Source: Deltaproteobacteria bacterium (GTDB lineage: Bacteria; Desulfobacterota; DSM-4660; Desulfatiglandales; HGW-15). Taken from it: a DNA stretch of 61,915 nucleotides. The translations under genes were made by a program, and so were the position numbers. Each line of letters opens with the position of its first letter. The first letter of the stretch is position 1. The notes beneath the pieces were generated by a model. It was not told the origin of the DNA. It was given only the letters and a program-made list of their open reading frames with translations, and did no database searches. Positions 1-9,046 of this stretch are shown in pieces. The stretch is taken from assembly GCA_019308985.1 (NCBI GenBank), contig JAFDHB010000018.1, forward strand, positions 1 through 61,915, read 5' to 3'.

Positions 1-2
1 TC

Positions 3-182
3 TTGGAAAGAGACCTCGCCCTTAAGGAGCCGAGCTATCCTGTCGTGATCCTCAGAGGATACGGTGAAAAGAATGCGGCGAAAGGACTCGTGACAGAGAC
101 AGGTTACGTAAGGGAGGTTTATTCTTTGATCCGAGATAATCTCAAAAACTTGAGCAGGATAAGAATTTTCTCCCGGGCGTAG
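3..182 (+). CDS. C-terminal end of an unidentified protein (partial)
   Basis: An open frame enters from the left edge and ends at a TAG at 180-182, giving the last 59 residues of a protein. The visible part is a mixed helix/strand stretch (PVVILRGYGEKNAAKG near its start) ending in a basic tail. I do not recognise the family, and no cofactor or metal motif is visible. It runs towards the receiver gene on the opposite strand. The 92 bases between the two stops hold no clear terminator. That it is coding is supported only by the open frame and its plausible codon use. Confidence 0.45.
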   Translation: MERDLALKEPSYPVVILRGYGEKNAAKGLVTETGYVREVYSLIRDNLKNLSRIRIFSRA

Positions 183-274
183 TACCAGGGAAAATACTGA
201 TACATCCTTTAGCGCCTTGAACCCGCCGAGTTTTGAGGGAGGCATAACGTGTATCGCCCGAAAAGCAGGATCTA

Positions 275-655
275 TCAAAGCAGCGCACTAACCGCTTTCC
301 AGAGTCCTTCCGTATCGATCGGCTTTGGAATGTACTCGTCTGCCTCAGTGGACATACCATCCGCGTGGCTGTACCTCGTACTGGGAACCGCTTCGCCCAC
401 CGCAGTAAGCAACACCACCGGGATGTCCTTGGTTTCCTCCTTTGCCTTCAATTCAGCGCACAGGACATAGCCATCCTTTCGGGGCATCATGATGTCCAAG
501 ATAACCAGGTCAGGTCTCCTAGCCTTGATTGACTCTTCGGCTTCTATACCGTCGTAGGCCCGGCCGACCTCGCAACCCTTGCTTTCAAGCATCATGGCTA
601 CGGTCTCTACCAGATCAGGGTCATCGTCAACAACGAGAATATATTTCTTCGACAT
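275..655 (-). CDS. Stand-alone response regulator receiver protein
   Basis: A single CheY-like receiver domain of 126 residues with no output domain. The acidic pocket (DDD near residue 10), the phospho-acceptor Asp54 in the LDIMMP motif and the Lys of YIPKPID near the end are all present. The start at 655 is chosen because AGGAGG lies 7 nt upstream of it; an ATG at 661 sits almost on top of that ribosome site. It is last in the minus-strand run after metF1, 83 bases downstream, so it may be co-transcribed with the C1 operon. It probably relays a phosphate signal by protein contact. Its partner kinase cannot be named. Confidence 0.85.
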   Translation of the reverse strand: MSKKYILVVDDDPDLVETVAMMLESKGCEVGRAYDGIEAEESIKARRPDLVILDIMMPRKDGYVLCAELKAKEETKDIPVVLLTAVGEAVPSTRYSHADGMSTEADEYIPKPIDTEGLWKAVSALL

Positions 656-738
656 TCCCATACCTCCTTTATCTTGGTCCTAAGTCTTCAAAACAATAAT
701 AAGAATGAAAATATGCCCACCAGCCCGAATCAGGATGC

Positions 739-1674
739 CTAGCCGATCTTCGGTCTGGGATAGAGTCCGCTACTCTCCACTATCTCAGGGACCTTTTCTT
801 CCCATTCTATTGCCATAATGTGAAATCCGCTCACTCCCTCGACTTCCTTTAGTCTTTGGATGGTCTCTACGCAGATCTTGATCCCCTCTTCGGGTTGTTT
901 CTCCTTGGGGACCCCGCTCATTCTCTTTACTACCTCATCAGGAACATCCATGCCCGGCACGCGGTTTTTCATATACTTGGCCATGCCGGCGGACTTGAGT
1001 GGCGTGACTCCTGCGAGGATATAAACCTTTTCGTGGAGACCCCGGTCCCTGACCAGTTCCATATATTTTTCGAATTTCTCCAGGTTGTATATGCACTGTG
1101 TTTGTATGAACTCCGCACCTGCTGCCACCTTTTTGGCAAGGCGAGGCACCCGGATCTCAAAGGGATCGGCAAAGGGGTTCGCAGCAGCCCCGACGAACAT
1201 TTGTGGTGGTCTTTGAATCTCATCACCGCCAAGGAATTTCCCTTCGTCTCTCATATGCCTCACAGTCTGAATCAACTGCATTGAGTCCAGGTCAAATACA
1301 TTCTGCCCCTGGGGATTGTCGCCAAATACCTGGTGGTCCCCGGACAGGCAGAGGACGTTATAGATGCCGAAAGAGGCGGCTCCCAGAATATCGCTTTGAA
1401 GGGCGATCCTGTTTCGGTCCCTTACGACCATCTGGAGGACGGGTTCAAGCCCCATCATCTTCAGGTGTATGCATGAGGCAAGGCTACAAAGTCTTGTAAC
1501 AGAGGTCTGGTTGTCCGTTATGTTAATGGCATCCACGTAATCTTTGATCAATTCCGCCTTCTTGGTGATCACCTTCGGGTCGCTGCCTCGAGGAGGCCCG
1601 CATTCGGAAGTGACCGCAAGATTGCCTGATGCAAGTATCTTCTCCAATTTACTAGGTGTCTTCGTTTCCGTCAT
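739..1674 (-). CDS. metF: Methylene-tetrahydrofolate reductase, large subunit (copy 1)
   Basis: A 311-residue MetF-family TIM barrel that reduces 5,10-methylene-THF to 5-methyl-THF in the methyl branch of the Wood-Ljungdahl pathway. Visible family marks are the catalytic Glu near residue 24 in SECGPPRG, the ICLSGDH-type flavin-loop segment (LCLSGDHQVFGDNPQG) and the ending IEWEEKVPEI. It overlaps metV1 by an ATGA, so the two subunits are translationally coupled. It is the last enzyme of the metF2-hdrA1-mvhD1-metV1-metF1 operon. It is closely similar to copy 3 at 18797-19738. The MetF-MetV-HdrA-MvhD order suggests that electrons reach it through the Hdr/Mvh module rather than directly from NADH; this is inferred from known complexes such as that of Moorella. 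Confidence 0.93.
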   Translation of the reverse strand: MTETKTPSKLEKILASGNLAVTSECGPPRGSDPKVITKKAELIKDYVDAINITDNQTSVTRLCSLASCIHLKMMGLEPVLQMVVRDRNRIALQSDILGAASFGIYNVLCLSGDHQVFGDNPQGQNVFDLDSMQLIQTVRHMRDEGKFLGGDEIQRPPQMFVGAAANPFADPFEIRVPRLAKKVAAGAEFIQTQCIYNLEKFEKYMELVRDRGLHEKVYILAGVTPLKSAGMAKYMKNRVPGMDVPDEVVKRMSGVPKEKQPEEGIKICVETIQRLKEVEGVSGFHIMAIEWEEKVPEIVESSGLYPRPKIG

Positions 1675-2339
1675 TCTTTAAGATCCTCCCTGACTACTTT
1701 ACGGGGTCCACCCGCCCGCTCCGTTGACCAATCCTTGATTGGTGTAATCTCTTCAAACTCATCCAGTCTATTGAGTTCCTTGAGACGATCAATAATCATC
1801 TGCCATCCGCATGGAAGGTCCTTGTCTATCTCACAGTGGCCCTTTGTGGACCCGCCGCAGGGTCCGTTAAAGAGCCTTTTTGCACATCTAGCCACGGGGC
1901 ATATTCCGCCCGTCTTGGCCAGGATGCAGTGTCCACACCCTTGACAGCGCTCGGTCCATACACCCCTCTCCTCTGTCACCCCCATGAAACAGGTATCCAC
2001 GCCAGGAAAGACCGGAGTGCTGAGGTAGGTCTCGGCCATAAACTGGACCCCCACGCCACAGGCAAGGGACAGGACCGCATCGTACTGGTCTATGATGTTA
2101 CGAACCTCCTCCAGATACTCACGGTCACACTGGCGCTCCAAAGTGACCTCATCTATCTTGACCTCTTTTCCTTGGTTCATAAAGTACATCCTAAGGGCCG
2201 AGGCAAGGACCGCAACCTCCTTCTTGCCTCCCGCCTCGCACACGGTGACGCATTCATTGCAGCCCAAAACGAGAATTCTCTCGAAGCCCTTTACCTCGTC
2301 AATAATCTCTTCAACAGGTTTTTGTTTCGCTACTATCAT
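1671..2339 (-). CDS. metV: MetV-like zinc/iron-sulfur subunit of methylene-THF reductase (copy 1)
   Basis: A 222-residue MetV family protein (methylene-THF reductase C-terminal domain family). It has an N-terminal CNECVTVC cluster near residues 27-34 and a C-terminal Cys-rich block (CQGCGHC, GGICPVARC, NGPCGG). In known complexes MetV passes electrons to MetF. The start at 2339 matches the paralogue at 20529 (MIVAK). The longer frame to 2381 would begin inside a repeat element and is rejected. It overlaps metF1 by 4 nt. The 271-base gap to mvhD1 is about three times the equivalent gap in the second operon, because a palindromic element sits in it. Confidence 0.9.
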   Translation of the reverse strand: MIVAKQKPVEEIIDEVKGFERILVLGCNECVTVCEAGGKKEVAVLASALRMYFMNQGKEVKIDEVTLERQCDREYLEEVRNIIDQYDAVLSLACGVGVQFMAETYLSTPVFPGVDTCFMGVTEERGVWTERCQGCGHCILAKTGGICPVARCAKRLFNGPCGGSTKGHCEIDKDLPCGWQMIIDRLKELNRLDEFEEITPIKDWSTERAGGPRKVVREDLKE

Positions 2340-2359
2340 ATCATGAAACCTCTCTCCTT

Positions 2360-2520
2360 GATGGCTTCGTAAAAAGTCCAATTTCTGCGTTGCGCTTCAT
2401 CTCGTTGTGATTGCGGCGTACAGCTAGTACGCCTCATCACACGAGATTCGCTCGCTCCTGCTCAGCCGGATTTCGCAAGCTCAACTTGAAGACTTACTTG
2501 AAGCTTTTTACAATGCCATC
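2360..2520. repeat. 161-bp palindromic mobile-repeat (MITE/REP-like) inside the C1 operon
   Basis: The ends are imperfect inverted repeats: GATGGCTTCGTAAAAAG at 2360 and the complement of GATGGCATTGTAAAAAG at 2504-2520. The interior holds a second hairpin, GGCGTAC-agcta-GTACGCC, extended outward by CTCGT...ACGAG arms. It carries no coding sequence. The same left arm recurs at 14551. From memory, elements of this type are scattered through Desulfobacterota genomes. It lies about 20 bases upstream of metV1 and could lower expression or act as a processing site between mvhD1 and metV1. Confidence 0.75.
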
Positions 2521-2610
2521 CCAAATTTTGGTTTCTGCGAGATCGTCCCCCTAGGTTTCAATGGATTTCCGGGCAAAGACCCTTTCTCTGGGTCCTTCTT
2601 TCTCAGGCCG

Positions 2611-3039
2611 TCAAGCCGCCGCTCTTGCACCCTTAACGGGGTTTGGGCCCATAGACCTTATCTTTTCCGTCATCTCAATGGCTATCTGAACAAACTTGGG
2701 GGCGTCGCTGGAAGACAGGTTGTACATCTGGACCCTTTCGCCCCCTATGCCGATGCTCTCCAGGATCTCTTGGGCCTTTTCCACGCGCTTACGGGCCCTG
2801 AGGTTCCCGCGCGTGAATTGACAGGCCCCTTCCAGACAACCCAGCACAAAGACCCCGTCCGCCCCCCTTTCGAAGCATCTCAAGAGGTGGATGATATCCA
2901 CCTTTCCCGTGCACGGGACCCTTATGATCTTGATATTGGAGGGATATTGGAGTCGCATGGAACCTGCCAGGTCCGCGGCAGTGTACCCTCAGAACTGACA
3001 GCAAAAGGCGATGATAACCGGTTCAAAGTTCTCCATCAT
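2611..3039 (-). CDS. mvhD: MvhD-like hydrogenase/Hdr iron-sulfur subunit, selenoprotein (copy 1)
   Basis: A 142-residue MvhD/VhuD family protein, which passes electrons between HdrA and its partner. The frame contains one in-frame TGA at 2989-2991 (residue 17), in the motif FCCQFUGY, where relatives have the second Cys of CNWC. Downstream are the usual PCTGKVD and GCLEGACQFTRGN segments. Reading through the TGA restores the conserved N-terminus; starting at the internal ATG (2958) would delete it. The start at 3039 has GGAGG 7 nt upstream and overlaps the hdrA1 stop as ATGA. Copy 2 has its TGA at the same place. The selenocysteine is inferred from the sequence. Confidence 0.88.
2959..2974 (-). 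promoter_or_regulatory. Candidate SECIS hairpin of mvhD1
   Basis: Fourteen bases after the in-frame TGA the mRNA can fold GGACCU-GGC-AGGUUCC, a six-pair stem with one bulged U. The same 16 bases, at the same distance, follow the TGA of mvhD2, including third codon positions. This is the expected position for a bacterial SECIS element. Confidence 0.6.
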
Positions 3040-6000
3040 ATTACTCCCTCCAACAAAGCGTCCACCTTGCTCAGGATCTGATCATCTTCGTACCAGTTCA
3101 ATTCTATGGCCTTTGCAGGGCATTCCGCCGAGCATATGCCACACCCACGGCAAAGGGCAGGATCGATCTCGCTTACCCCCTCTTTGTTTATCTTGGGCAC
3201 ATTGTAAGGACATGACCTGACGCATATCAGGCAGGCCGCACACCTATCCTGGTCGACCTTTGCAGTAACAACCGAAAGGGTGATCTCAGGCTGTGAAAGA
3301 AAAGTAGCGGCCCTGGCGGCTGCCGCCATTGCCTGGGATATGGACTCAGAGATCAATTTCGGGCTATGGGCGGTGCCGCAGACAAATACGGCGTCGCTGG
3401 CCATGTCAACAGGCCTGAGCTTGACATGGACCTCCATGAAGAAGCCGTCCTGAGTGCGCGCCAACTTTACAATCGACGCAAGCTCCTCTGTATCAGAGGC
3501 CCTCATGCCGGCACTTAGGGCAAGGATATCCGCGGGAATCTTGATCTCCCTTTGAAGCACGTGATCTCTGAACGTGACATATATGCGGCCATCCGAAGCC
3601 TGCACCTGTGGAGGCTCCTCCTGCTTGTACCTGAAGAACAGCACTCCCTTGCTCCTGGCTTCCCTGTAATAATCCTCCAGAAAACCATAGGTTCGCATAT
3701 CCCGGTAAATGATGTACACGTTGGCATCAGGGTTAAGCTCCTTTATGTGGAGCGCGTTCTTGATTGCAGTCTGGCAGCATACCCTGGAACAGTTAGGAAA
3801 TTCTTCATTCCTGCTTCCCACGCACTGTATCATGGCCACGTGCCCGAGGTCATCCGCCCCTCTCTCCTCGAGGCGTTTCCCCAGCTCTATCTGGGTCAAG
3901 ACCCTGTCATCCTGCCCGTACAGATATTCCTTCGGGGAGTATTCGGTAGCACCCGTCGCAAGTATCACGACCCCGTGATCAATCTTCCTTTCATACATCC
4001 CAGGGCCCACGAGCACTTCGGTGGTGAAATTGCCCTTGAAACCACTGAAACCTACAACCAGGGATTCGGTCAATATCTGGATTTTTTCATGGGCATTGAC
4101 CCTGGATACCAAGTCCAGGAGGTAGTCCTGTATGTTCGCCTCCTCTATGGTATGGCTGAATTCCCTGGCCAGGCCCCCAAGGTGGGGCTCCTTCTCTACT
4201 ATAACGACCTCGAAGCCCTGATCTGCCAGGCCCAGGGCCGCATTCATACCGGAGACGCCCCCACCGATTACAAGTGCCCTTTTGTTAATTGAGATCCTCT
4301 TTCCTTTGAGGGGTCGAAGCAGAGATGCCCTTGCGACCGCCATCCTGATCAGGTCCTTTGCCTTATCCGTGGCGGATTCCGGGGATTCGCTGTGTACCCA
4401 TGAATCCTGGTTTCGTATGTTGGCCATCTCAAAGAGATACTTGTTCAGCCCACAGGCCTGAAGGGTTTCTTGAAAGAGGGGCTCATGGGTGGTGGGGGAA
4501 CATGCAGCGACTACGACACGATTGAGGCCACGTTCCCTTATTATCTCTTTCATGGCCTCCTGGGTATCCTGGGAGCAAGTAAACAGGCTTTGCTCCACGT
4601 GGACGACGTTAGGCAGGGTGGCGGCGTAATCGGCGACAGCGGGCACGTCCACTATTCCACCTATATTTCTGCCGCAATTGCAGACAAATACACCTATCCT
4701 TGGTTCCTTTTCAGAGACATCGATTTCCTCGGGCAATTCTTGGGTCCTGATCTCTGTGCCCCTGGCCTGGTTCAAATCCACTTCCGCAGCGCAGGCGGCG
4801 GCACTGGCTTCAACGACCGCCTGGGGGATATCTTTGGGCCCTTGAAAGGCGCCGCACACGTAAATCCCTTCTCTCGATGTGTTGATGGGGGCGAAGGGGG
4901 TGGTAAGGGAAAAATTGTCCTTTGTGAGGGTCACGCCCAGTCTCTTGGCCGTTTCCACCCTGTCAGGAGGTATCTCCATTCCAACGGAAAGCACTACCAG
5001 ATCAAAGACCTCTTCCTTGAGCTCCCCTTGTTCAGTGGAATACCTCAGCACCAGGTCATCTGAACCAGGCAGGGGGTCGATGGTGTGGACCCTTGAACGG
5101 ATATAGCGAACACCATGCTTTTCTTTGGCATTGTTGTAATATATCTCAAAGTCCTTGCCAAAGGTCCTCATGTCCATAAAGAACACGGCGCAATCCAGGT
5201 CTTCCCCAAGGTGCTCCTTTGCAATGACAGCCTCCTTGGTGGCATACATACAGCACACGGAAGAGCAGTAGGAATGGTCACAGCGGTTGATGTCCCTCGA
5301 ACCCACACACTGCATCCAGGCTATCTTCTCGGGTTCCTTCTTATCAGACGGCCTCACAAGGTGCCCCATGGTGGGCCCGGATGCGGAGAGGATCCTCTCG
5401 AATTCCATGGAAGTCACGACATTGGGGTGGCTGACATAATGGTAAGTTTCAAACTGGGATGGGTCATAGGGTTCAAAGCCAGGGGCCATTATTATGGAGC
5501 CTGTCCTAATCTCTAGGACCTCTTCTTCTTGCCTATGGGTCTCAAGAGTCACGGCCCCTGCCTTGCAGGCATCAACACACAGATAACACTCGCAACAGTA
5601 TCCGCAGTTCAGGCAGCGCTCGGCTTCAGCCTTGCCACCCTTTTCACCATAACCCAGCTCTACCTCCTTGAAGCTCCCCTTCCTTTCCGGCGGGGGAAGT
5701 TGAGGCATCCTTACCCTGGTCTCAACCTTCTGGTCGCTTGGGATAGGCCGGTATACAGGGTTCTCCCGGGAAACGGGTTCGCGACCTTCGGCCATGTCGC
5801 GCCCGTCCATGAACCGGACAATGGATTCGGCAACTTCTCGTCCGGCCGCTATGGCCCCGATGACCACCCAAGGCCCGCTCTGGAGATCACCGCCCGCAAA
5901 GACCCCTTCACGGCCGGTGGCATAGGTGACAGGGTCGACCTGGACCGTACCCCAAGGGGTGAACTCCAATCCTTCGATATCTTCAAGGGGGGACGTATCC

Positions 6001-7493
6001 GGGGACTGCCCCACGGCCGGGATAAGCTGGTCTATTTCCATTTCGTATTCGCTTCCAGGAATGGGAATAGGGCGCCTCCTCCCGGATGAATCCGGTTCCC
6101 CGAGCTCCATGCGGATGCACCTGAGGCCCGCAACCCTCCCGTCCTGCACTAGTACTTCCTGGGGAGCAGAGAGGTAAGTTATCCTAACGCCTTCCTCTTC
6201 GGCTGCTGTGATTTCTTCTTCCCAGGCGGGCATCTCGGCCCGAGTCCTGCGGTAAATGATATTGACTTCCCTGGCGCCAAGCCTTACTGCGCAACGGGCA
6301 ACGTCAATGGCCACATTCCCCCCGCCGATGATTGCAACACGATTCCCGACCGGGGCCTTACCCGAGAGGTTCACTTCCCTTAGGAAATCAACCCCTTGCC
6401 TGACACCGGCGGCCTTTTCTCCTGGAATGCCCAGGTCGATGCCCTTATGGGCCCCGGTAGCCAGGAATACCGCCTTGTAGCCCTTGTTGAACAGGTCATC
6501 CAGGCTGAACTCAGAGCCCAATGCACTATTGGTCTTTATCTCGACGCCCAGATTGGTGATGACCTCGATCTCTTGATCCAAAATAGCGGGAGGTAGACGA
6601 TGATCAGGAATCCCGACCCGCAACATGCCCCCGGGTACCGGAAGGGCCTCGAATATGGTGGAAAGGACACCTTTCCTTGCCAAGTGATAGGCAGCGGAGA
6701 GGCCGGCCGGTCCCGAGCCTATGATCGCAACTTTTTCATCCCTCCTGGGGAGGCATTCAATCCTTACCTTCCTGGGATCGAACTGGTCTGCGGCCAGCCT
6801 CTTCAGGTCCCTTATTGCAACAGGATCATCTACCTCACATCGCCGGCATGCATCCTCGCACCCATGGGGGCAGATCCTGCCAAGCACTCCGGGGAGCGGC
6901 AACTCTTCCATTATTATTCTGAGCGCATGTTCATACTTGCCCTGCTTTACCATCTGGACATATCCCTGCACATTGAGGCCTGCCGCGCAGGCCAACCTGC
7001 ATGGGGCCTTGTCTGCCTTTTGGATTGCAAATGCCCCGGGTATTGCCTGGGCGTATTTCTTGAAAGCGGCCTTCCTTTCGGACAGTCCCAGGTCATATTC
7101 GTTGGGTAGCACGACGGGGCAGACTTCCGCACAGTCACCACAGGCAGTACACTTGGTGAGATCTATGTACCGTGGGTCCTTTCGGAGGGTGACCTTGAAA
7201 TTACCCTTTGATCCTTCGACCTTCTCTATGTCAGCGCATGTGATCAGGTTGATGTTCAGATGCCGGCCGACCTCGACCAGTCTCGGGGAGATAATTCACA
7301 TAGCGCAGTCATTGGTGGGAAATGTCTTGTCAAGCTCGGACATGACACCACCAATGGCCCATGACTTCTCCACAAGGTGGACATAGTATCCCGAGTCGGC
7401 CAGATCAAGCGCAGCCTGCATCCCTGCAATGCCGCCACCTACGATCATGACCGAGCCGGACATATTCTGTGTCTCTCTATGGTCTTTAGTCAT
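3036..7493 (-). CDS. hdrA: HdrA-like flavo-iron-sulfur selenoprotein with inserted GltD/NfnB-like NAD(P)H module
   Basis: A 1485-residue electron-transfer protein read through one TGA (7296-7298, residue 66) in the motif TNDCAMUIISP, where HdrA has Cys or Sec. Domains in order are: a Rossmann FAD site GGGIAG near residue 17; a ferredoxin motif [12 protein letters not shown] near 113; a GltD-like module of roughly 400 residues (about 160-580) with its own Cys-rich N-domain, FAD site IIGSGPAG and NAD(P)H site IIGGGNVA; then [13 protein letters not shown]; a second FAD region; the HdrA motif [12 protein letters not shown]; another FAD site IGGGVSG; and a C-terminal double ferredoxin ([24 protein letters not shown]). 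The insert sits exactly where copies 2 and 3 simply continue their ferredoxin domain. It probably lets NAD(P)H exchange electrons with the methylene-THF reductase subunits. It is coupled to mvhD1. Confidence 0.9.
7263..7280 (-). promoter_or_regulatory. Candidate SECIS hairpin of hdrA1
   Basis: Fifteen bases after the TGA the mRNA can form CUGGUC-GAGGUC-GGCCGG, a six-pair stem with GGU in the loop, as in the Escherichia coli fdhF SECIS. All 18 bases are identical in hdrA1, hdrA2 and hdrA3 although nearby synonymous sites differ. Confidence 0.65.
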
Positions 7494-7516
7494 AGCAGTA
7501 CATTCCCTTTGGTTTC

Positions 7517-8392
7517 CTAGAGCCTTACCTCATCCAGGATCTGATTAAGTTTATCCTCCCAACCGAGGGTGGATATCAGTACGCCTGCAAACCCCATGTC
7601 CTTTACTCTACTTATGGTTTGAGCGGCGATCTTAATGCACTCTTTCACCTTGTCCGGCGCTTTCTGAATGGACCTAATAATCTCCTGGGGAATGGAGATT
7701 TCCTTGATGTTACGGTCTATGTAACGGGCCATTCCAGCGGATTTGAGGAGGAGCACCCGCGGGATCACTGAGACCGCATCTCTCTCGATTTTCCTTACGA
7801 AGTTCTGGAGAAGGCGGGTATCAAAGATAGGATTAGTCACTACGAATTCAACACCCAGGTCCACCATTTTCTTGAGGTTTTCGAGTTCCAGTTCCAGGAG
7901 CCCCCCGCTTGCGCTTGTATCGACCACGCTGCCCACACAGAACCCGGGGGTACCTCGGAGCTCAATACCCGCTATGTCCCGCCCCCTTTGCAAGGTTTGG
8001 ACAACTTCCAAAAGTTCCATGAGGTCCAGGTCATTTACAGTCCTGGCATTAGGGTGATCTCCGTACCTGATATCTTCCCCCGGGACTACCATCAGATTTT
8101 GGATACCCAATGCTGCAGCAGCGAGAAGGTCGGCCTGGAGAGCCAGCCGGTTTCTATCTCTACAGCAGATCTGGTAGACCGTCTCCACTCCTTCTCTCTT
8201 GAGAATAGCGCACCCGCCGAGGGAACAGGCCTTCAAGACGGCATTGGCCATCTCAGGGACCACCATGGCGTCTACACGCCCCTTTGCTTGTACCGCATTT
8301 TTCACCTGAAGGGAAAAGTCCGTCCCCTTTGGTGGGTCTATTTCTCCTAGAATAATGAATTTCTTTGAGCCGATCTTCTCTCGAAGCAGCAT
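7517..8392 (-). CDS. metF: Divergent MetF-family protein (copy 2)
   Basis: A 291-residue protein of the methylene-THF reductase barrel family, clearly less like copies 1 and 3 than these are like each other. It keeps the catalytic-type Glu17 in GEIDPPKG, a [13 protein letters not shown] segment and [13 protein letters not shown], but has VVPGED where the others have LCLSGDH. The start at 8392 is chosen because GGAGG lies 8 nt upstream; frames reaching back to 8506 have no comparable site. It is first in its operon, directly before hdrA1 (23-base gap), and is preceded by a sigma-70 promoter. It may be a second reductase subunit or act on another folate intermediate; the substrate cannot be decided from sequence. 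Confidence 0.85.
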   Translation of the reverse strand: MLLREKIGSKKFIILGEIDPPKGTDFSLQVKNAVQAKGRVDAMVVPEMANAVLKACSLGGCAILKREGVETVYQICCRDRNRLALQADLLAAAALGIQNLMVVPGEDIRYGDHPNARTVNDLDLMELLEVVQTLQRGRDIAGIELRGTPGFCVGSVVDTSASGGLLELELENLKKMVDLGVEFVVTNPIFDTRLLQNFVRKIERDAVSVIPRVLLLKSAGMARYIDRNIKEISIPQEIIRSIQKAPDKVKECIKIAAQTISRVKDMGFAGVLISTLGWEDKLNQILDEVRL

Positions 8393-8912
8393 AAAGAAAG
8401 CCTCCCCCATAGCGAGTTGACGTTGAGAATGCACCCCACTCCACCCTTGAAAGGTAGCCGGGAAAGATTTTCTCCCCATCAAGGGTGTTCCAAATAGTCC
8501 ACTCATCGCACCGGACTACGCATTAAGCCGGGCCCAAACAGATTTGGTTTCCGTCTCAATGGACCTACTAAGCCCAATGTTTGAGGCTAGATTTTTAACT
8601 TTTTTGGTAGGATTTGTCAACCAAGTTTGTCCTTTGAAAACCACCGTTGTTCAGAAATGCCACAGGAATTTGTTTTGTGTAGGAAATCGAGATTAACCTG
8701 TGGCGATATTCTACATTAATATAACTCTTTGAAATGATGACCAAAAACCCAAAAAGCTCCACCCTCGCCATATCATTTCCATAGCCAAGTGTTGGATTTT
8801 CCGGCAATTTTGCCCACAAGCCCCGAGGATTGGGGGATTCCCGCTCTGGCGGGCAGACAAAAATGCTGAAATATCAATAGAATAGGGGAGGCATATGCAA
8901 GGTTCGGGGTTG
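8393..8912. other. Intergenic region between divergent operons
   Basis: Apart from the minus-strand promoter, this stretch holds no convincing gene. A short palindrome CCCGC-tctg-GCGGG lies at 8840-8853, about 60 bases upstream of the sigma-54 promoter and therefore in the usual place for an enhancer site. Short frames in both strands lack ribosome sites and family marks. Confidence 0.5.
8592..8620 (-). promoter_or_regulatory. Sigma-70-type promoter of the metF2-hdrA1 operon
   Basis: On the minus strand TTGACA (8620-8615), a 17-base spacer and TAAAAA (8597-8592) lie about 190 bases upstream of the metF2 start. The -35 is a perfect match and the -10 matches at four of six positions. Confidence 0.55.
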
Positions 8913-8928
8913 TGGCACGACACTTGCT
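8913..8928 (+). promoter_or_regulatory. Sigma-54 promoter of the GcvH-like pair
   Basis: TGGCACG-acac-TTGCT matches the -24/-12 sigma-54 consensus at every conserved position (GG at 8914-8915, GC at 8926-8927). It lies about 120 bases upstream of the first GcvH-like start, with a possible leader hairpin at 8975-8996. An NtrC-type activator is encoded 2.7 kb away. Confidence 0.82.
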
Positions 8929-9046
8929 GCTATTGTGTGATCAGACTATCTGGAGCACCAAAGTTCTCATTCGCGGCCTTGTCCCAAAAGGGGGCCAACT
9001 AAAGTAGGCGGAGAAAATCATCAAACAAGGTCTTGGGAGGAAAAAC

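Noticed and set aside
2340..2381. Longer metV1 start beginning MDFLRSHQ
   Set aside because: These codons come from the palindromic element, and the same peptide appears before the kinase at 14524 for the same reason; the paralogue starts at MIVAK.
3552..6089. Long open frames opposite hdrA1 (for example 3552-4292, 5529-6089)
   Set aside because: They are shadows of the GC-rich coding strand; their peptides show no domain pattern, and the minus-strand reading carries clear motifs.
3036..7493. hdrA1 and the other five TGA-containing genes as pseudogenes with premature stops
   Set aside because: The TGA falls at a homologous Cys position in each family, nothing else is damaged, and the downstream hairpins are conserved; selenocysteine is the better reading.
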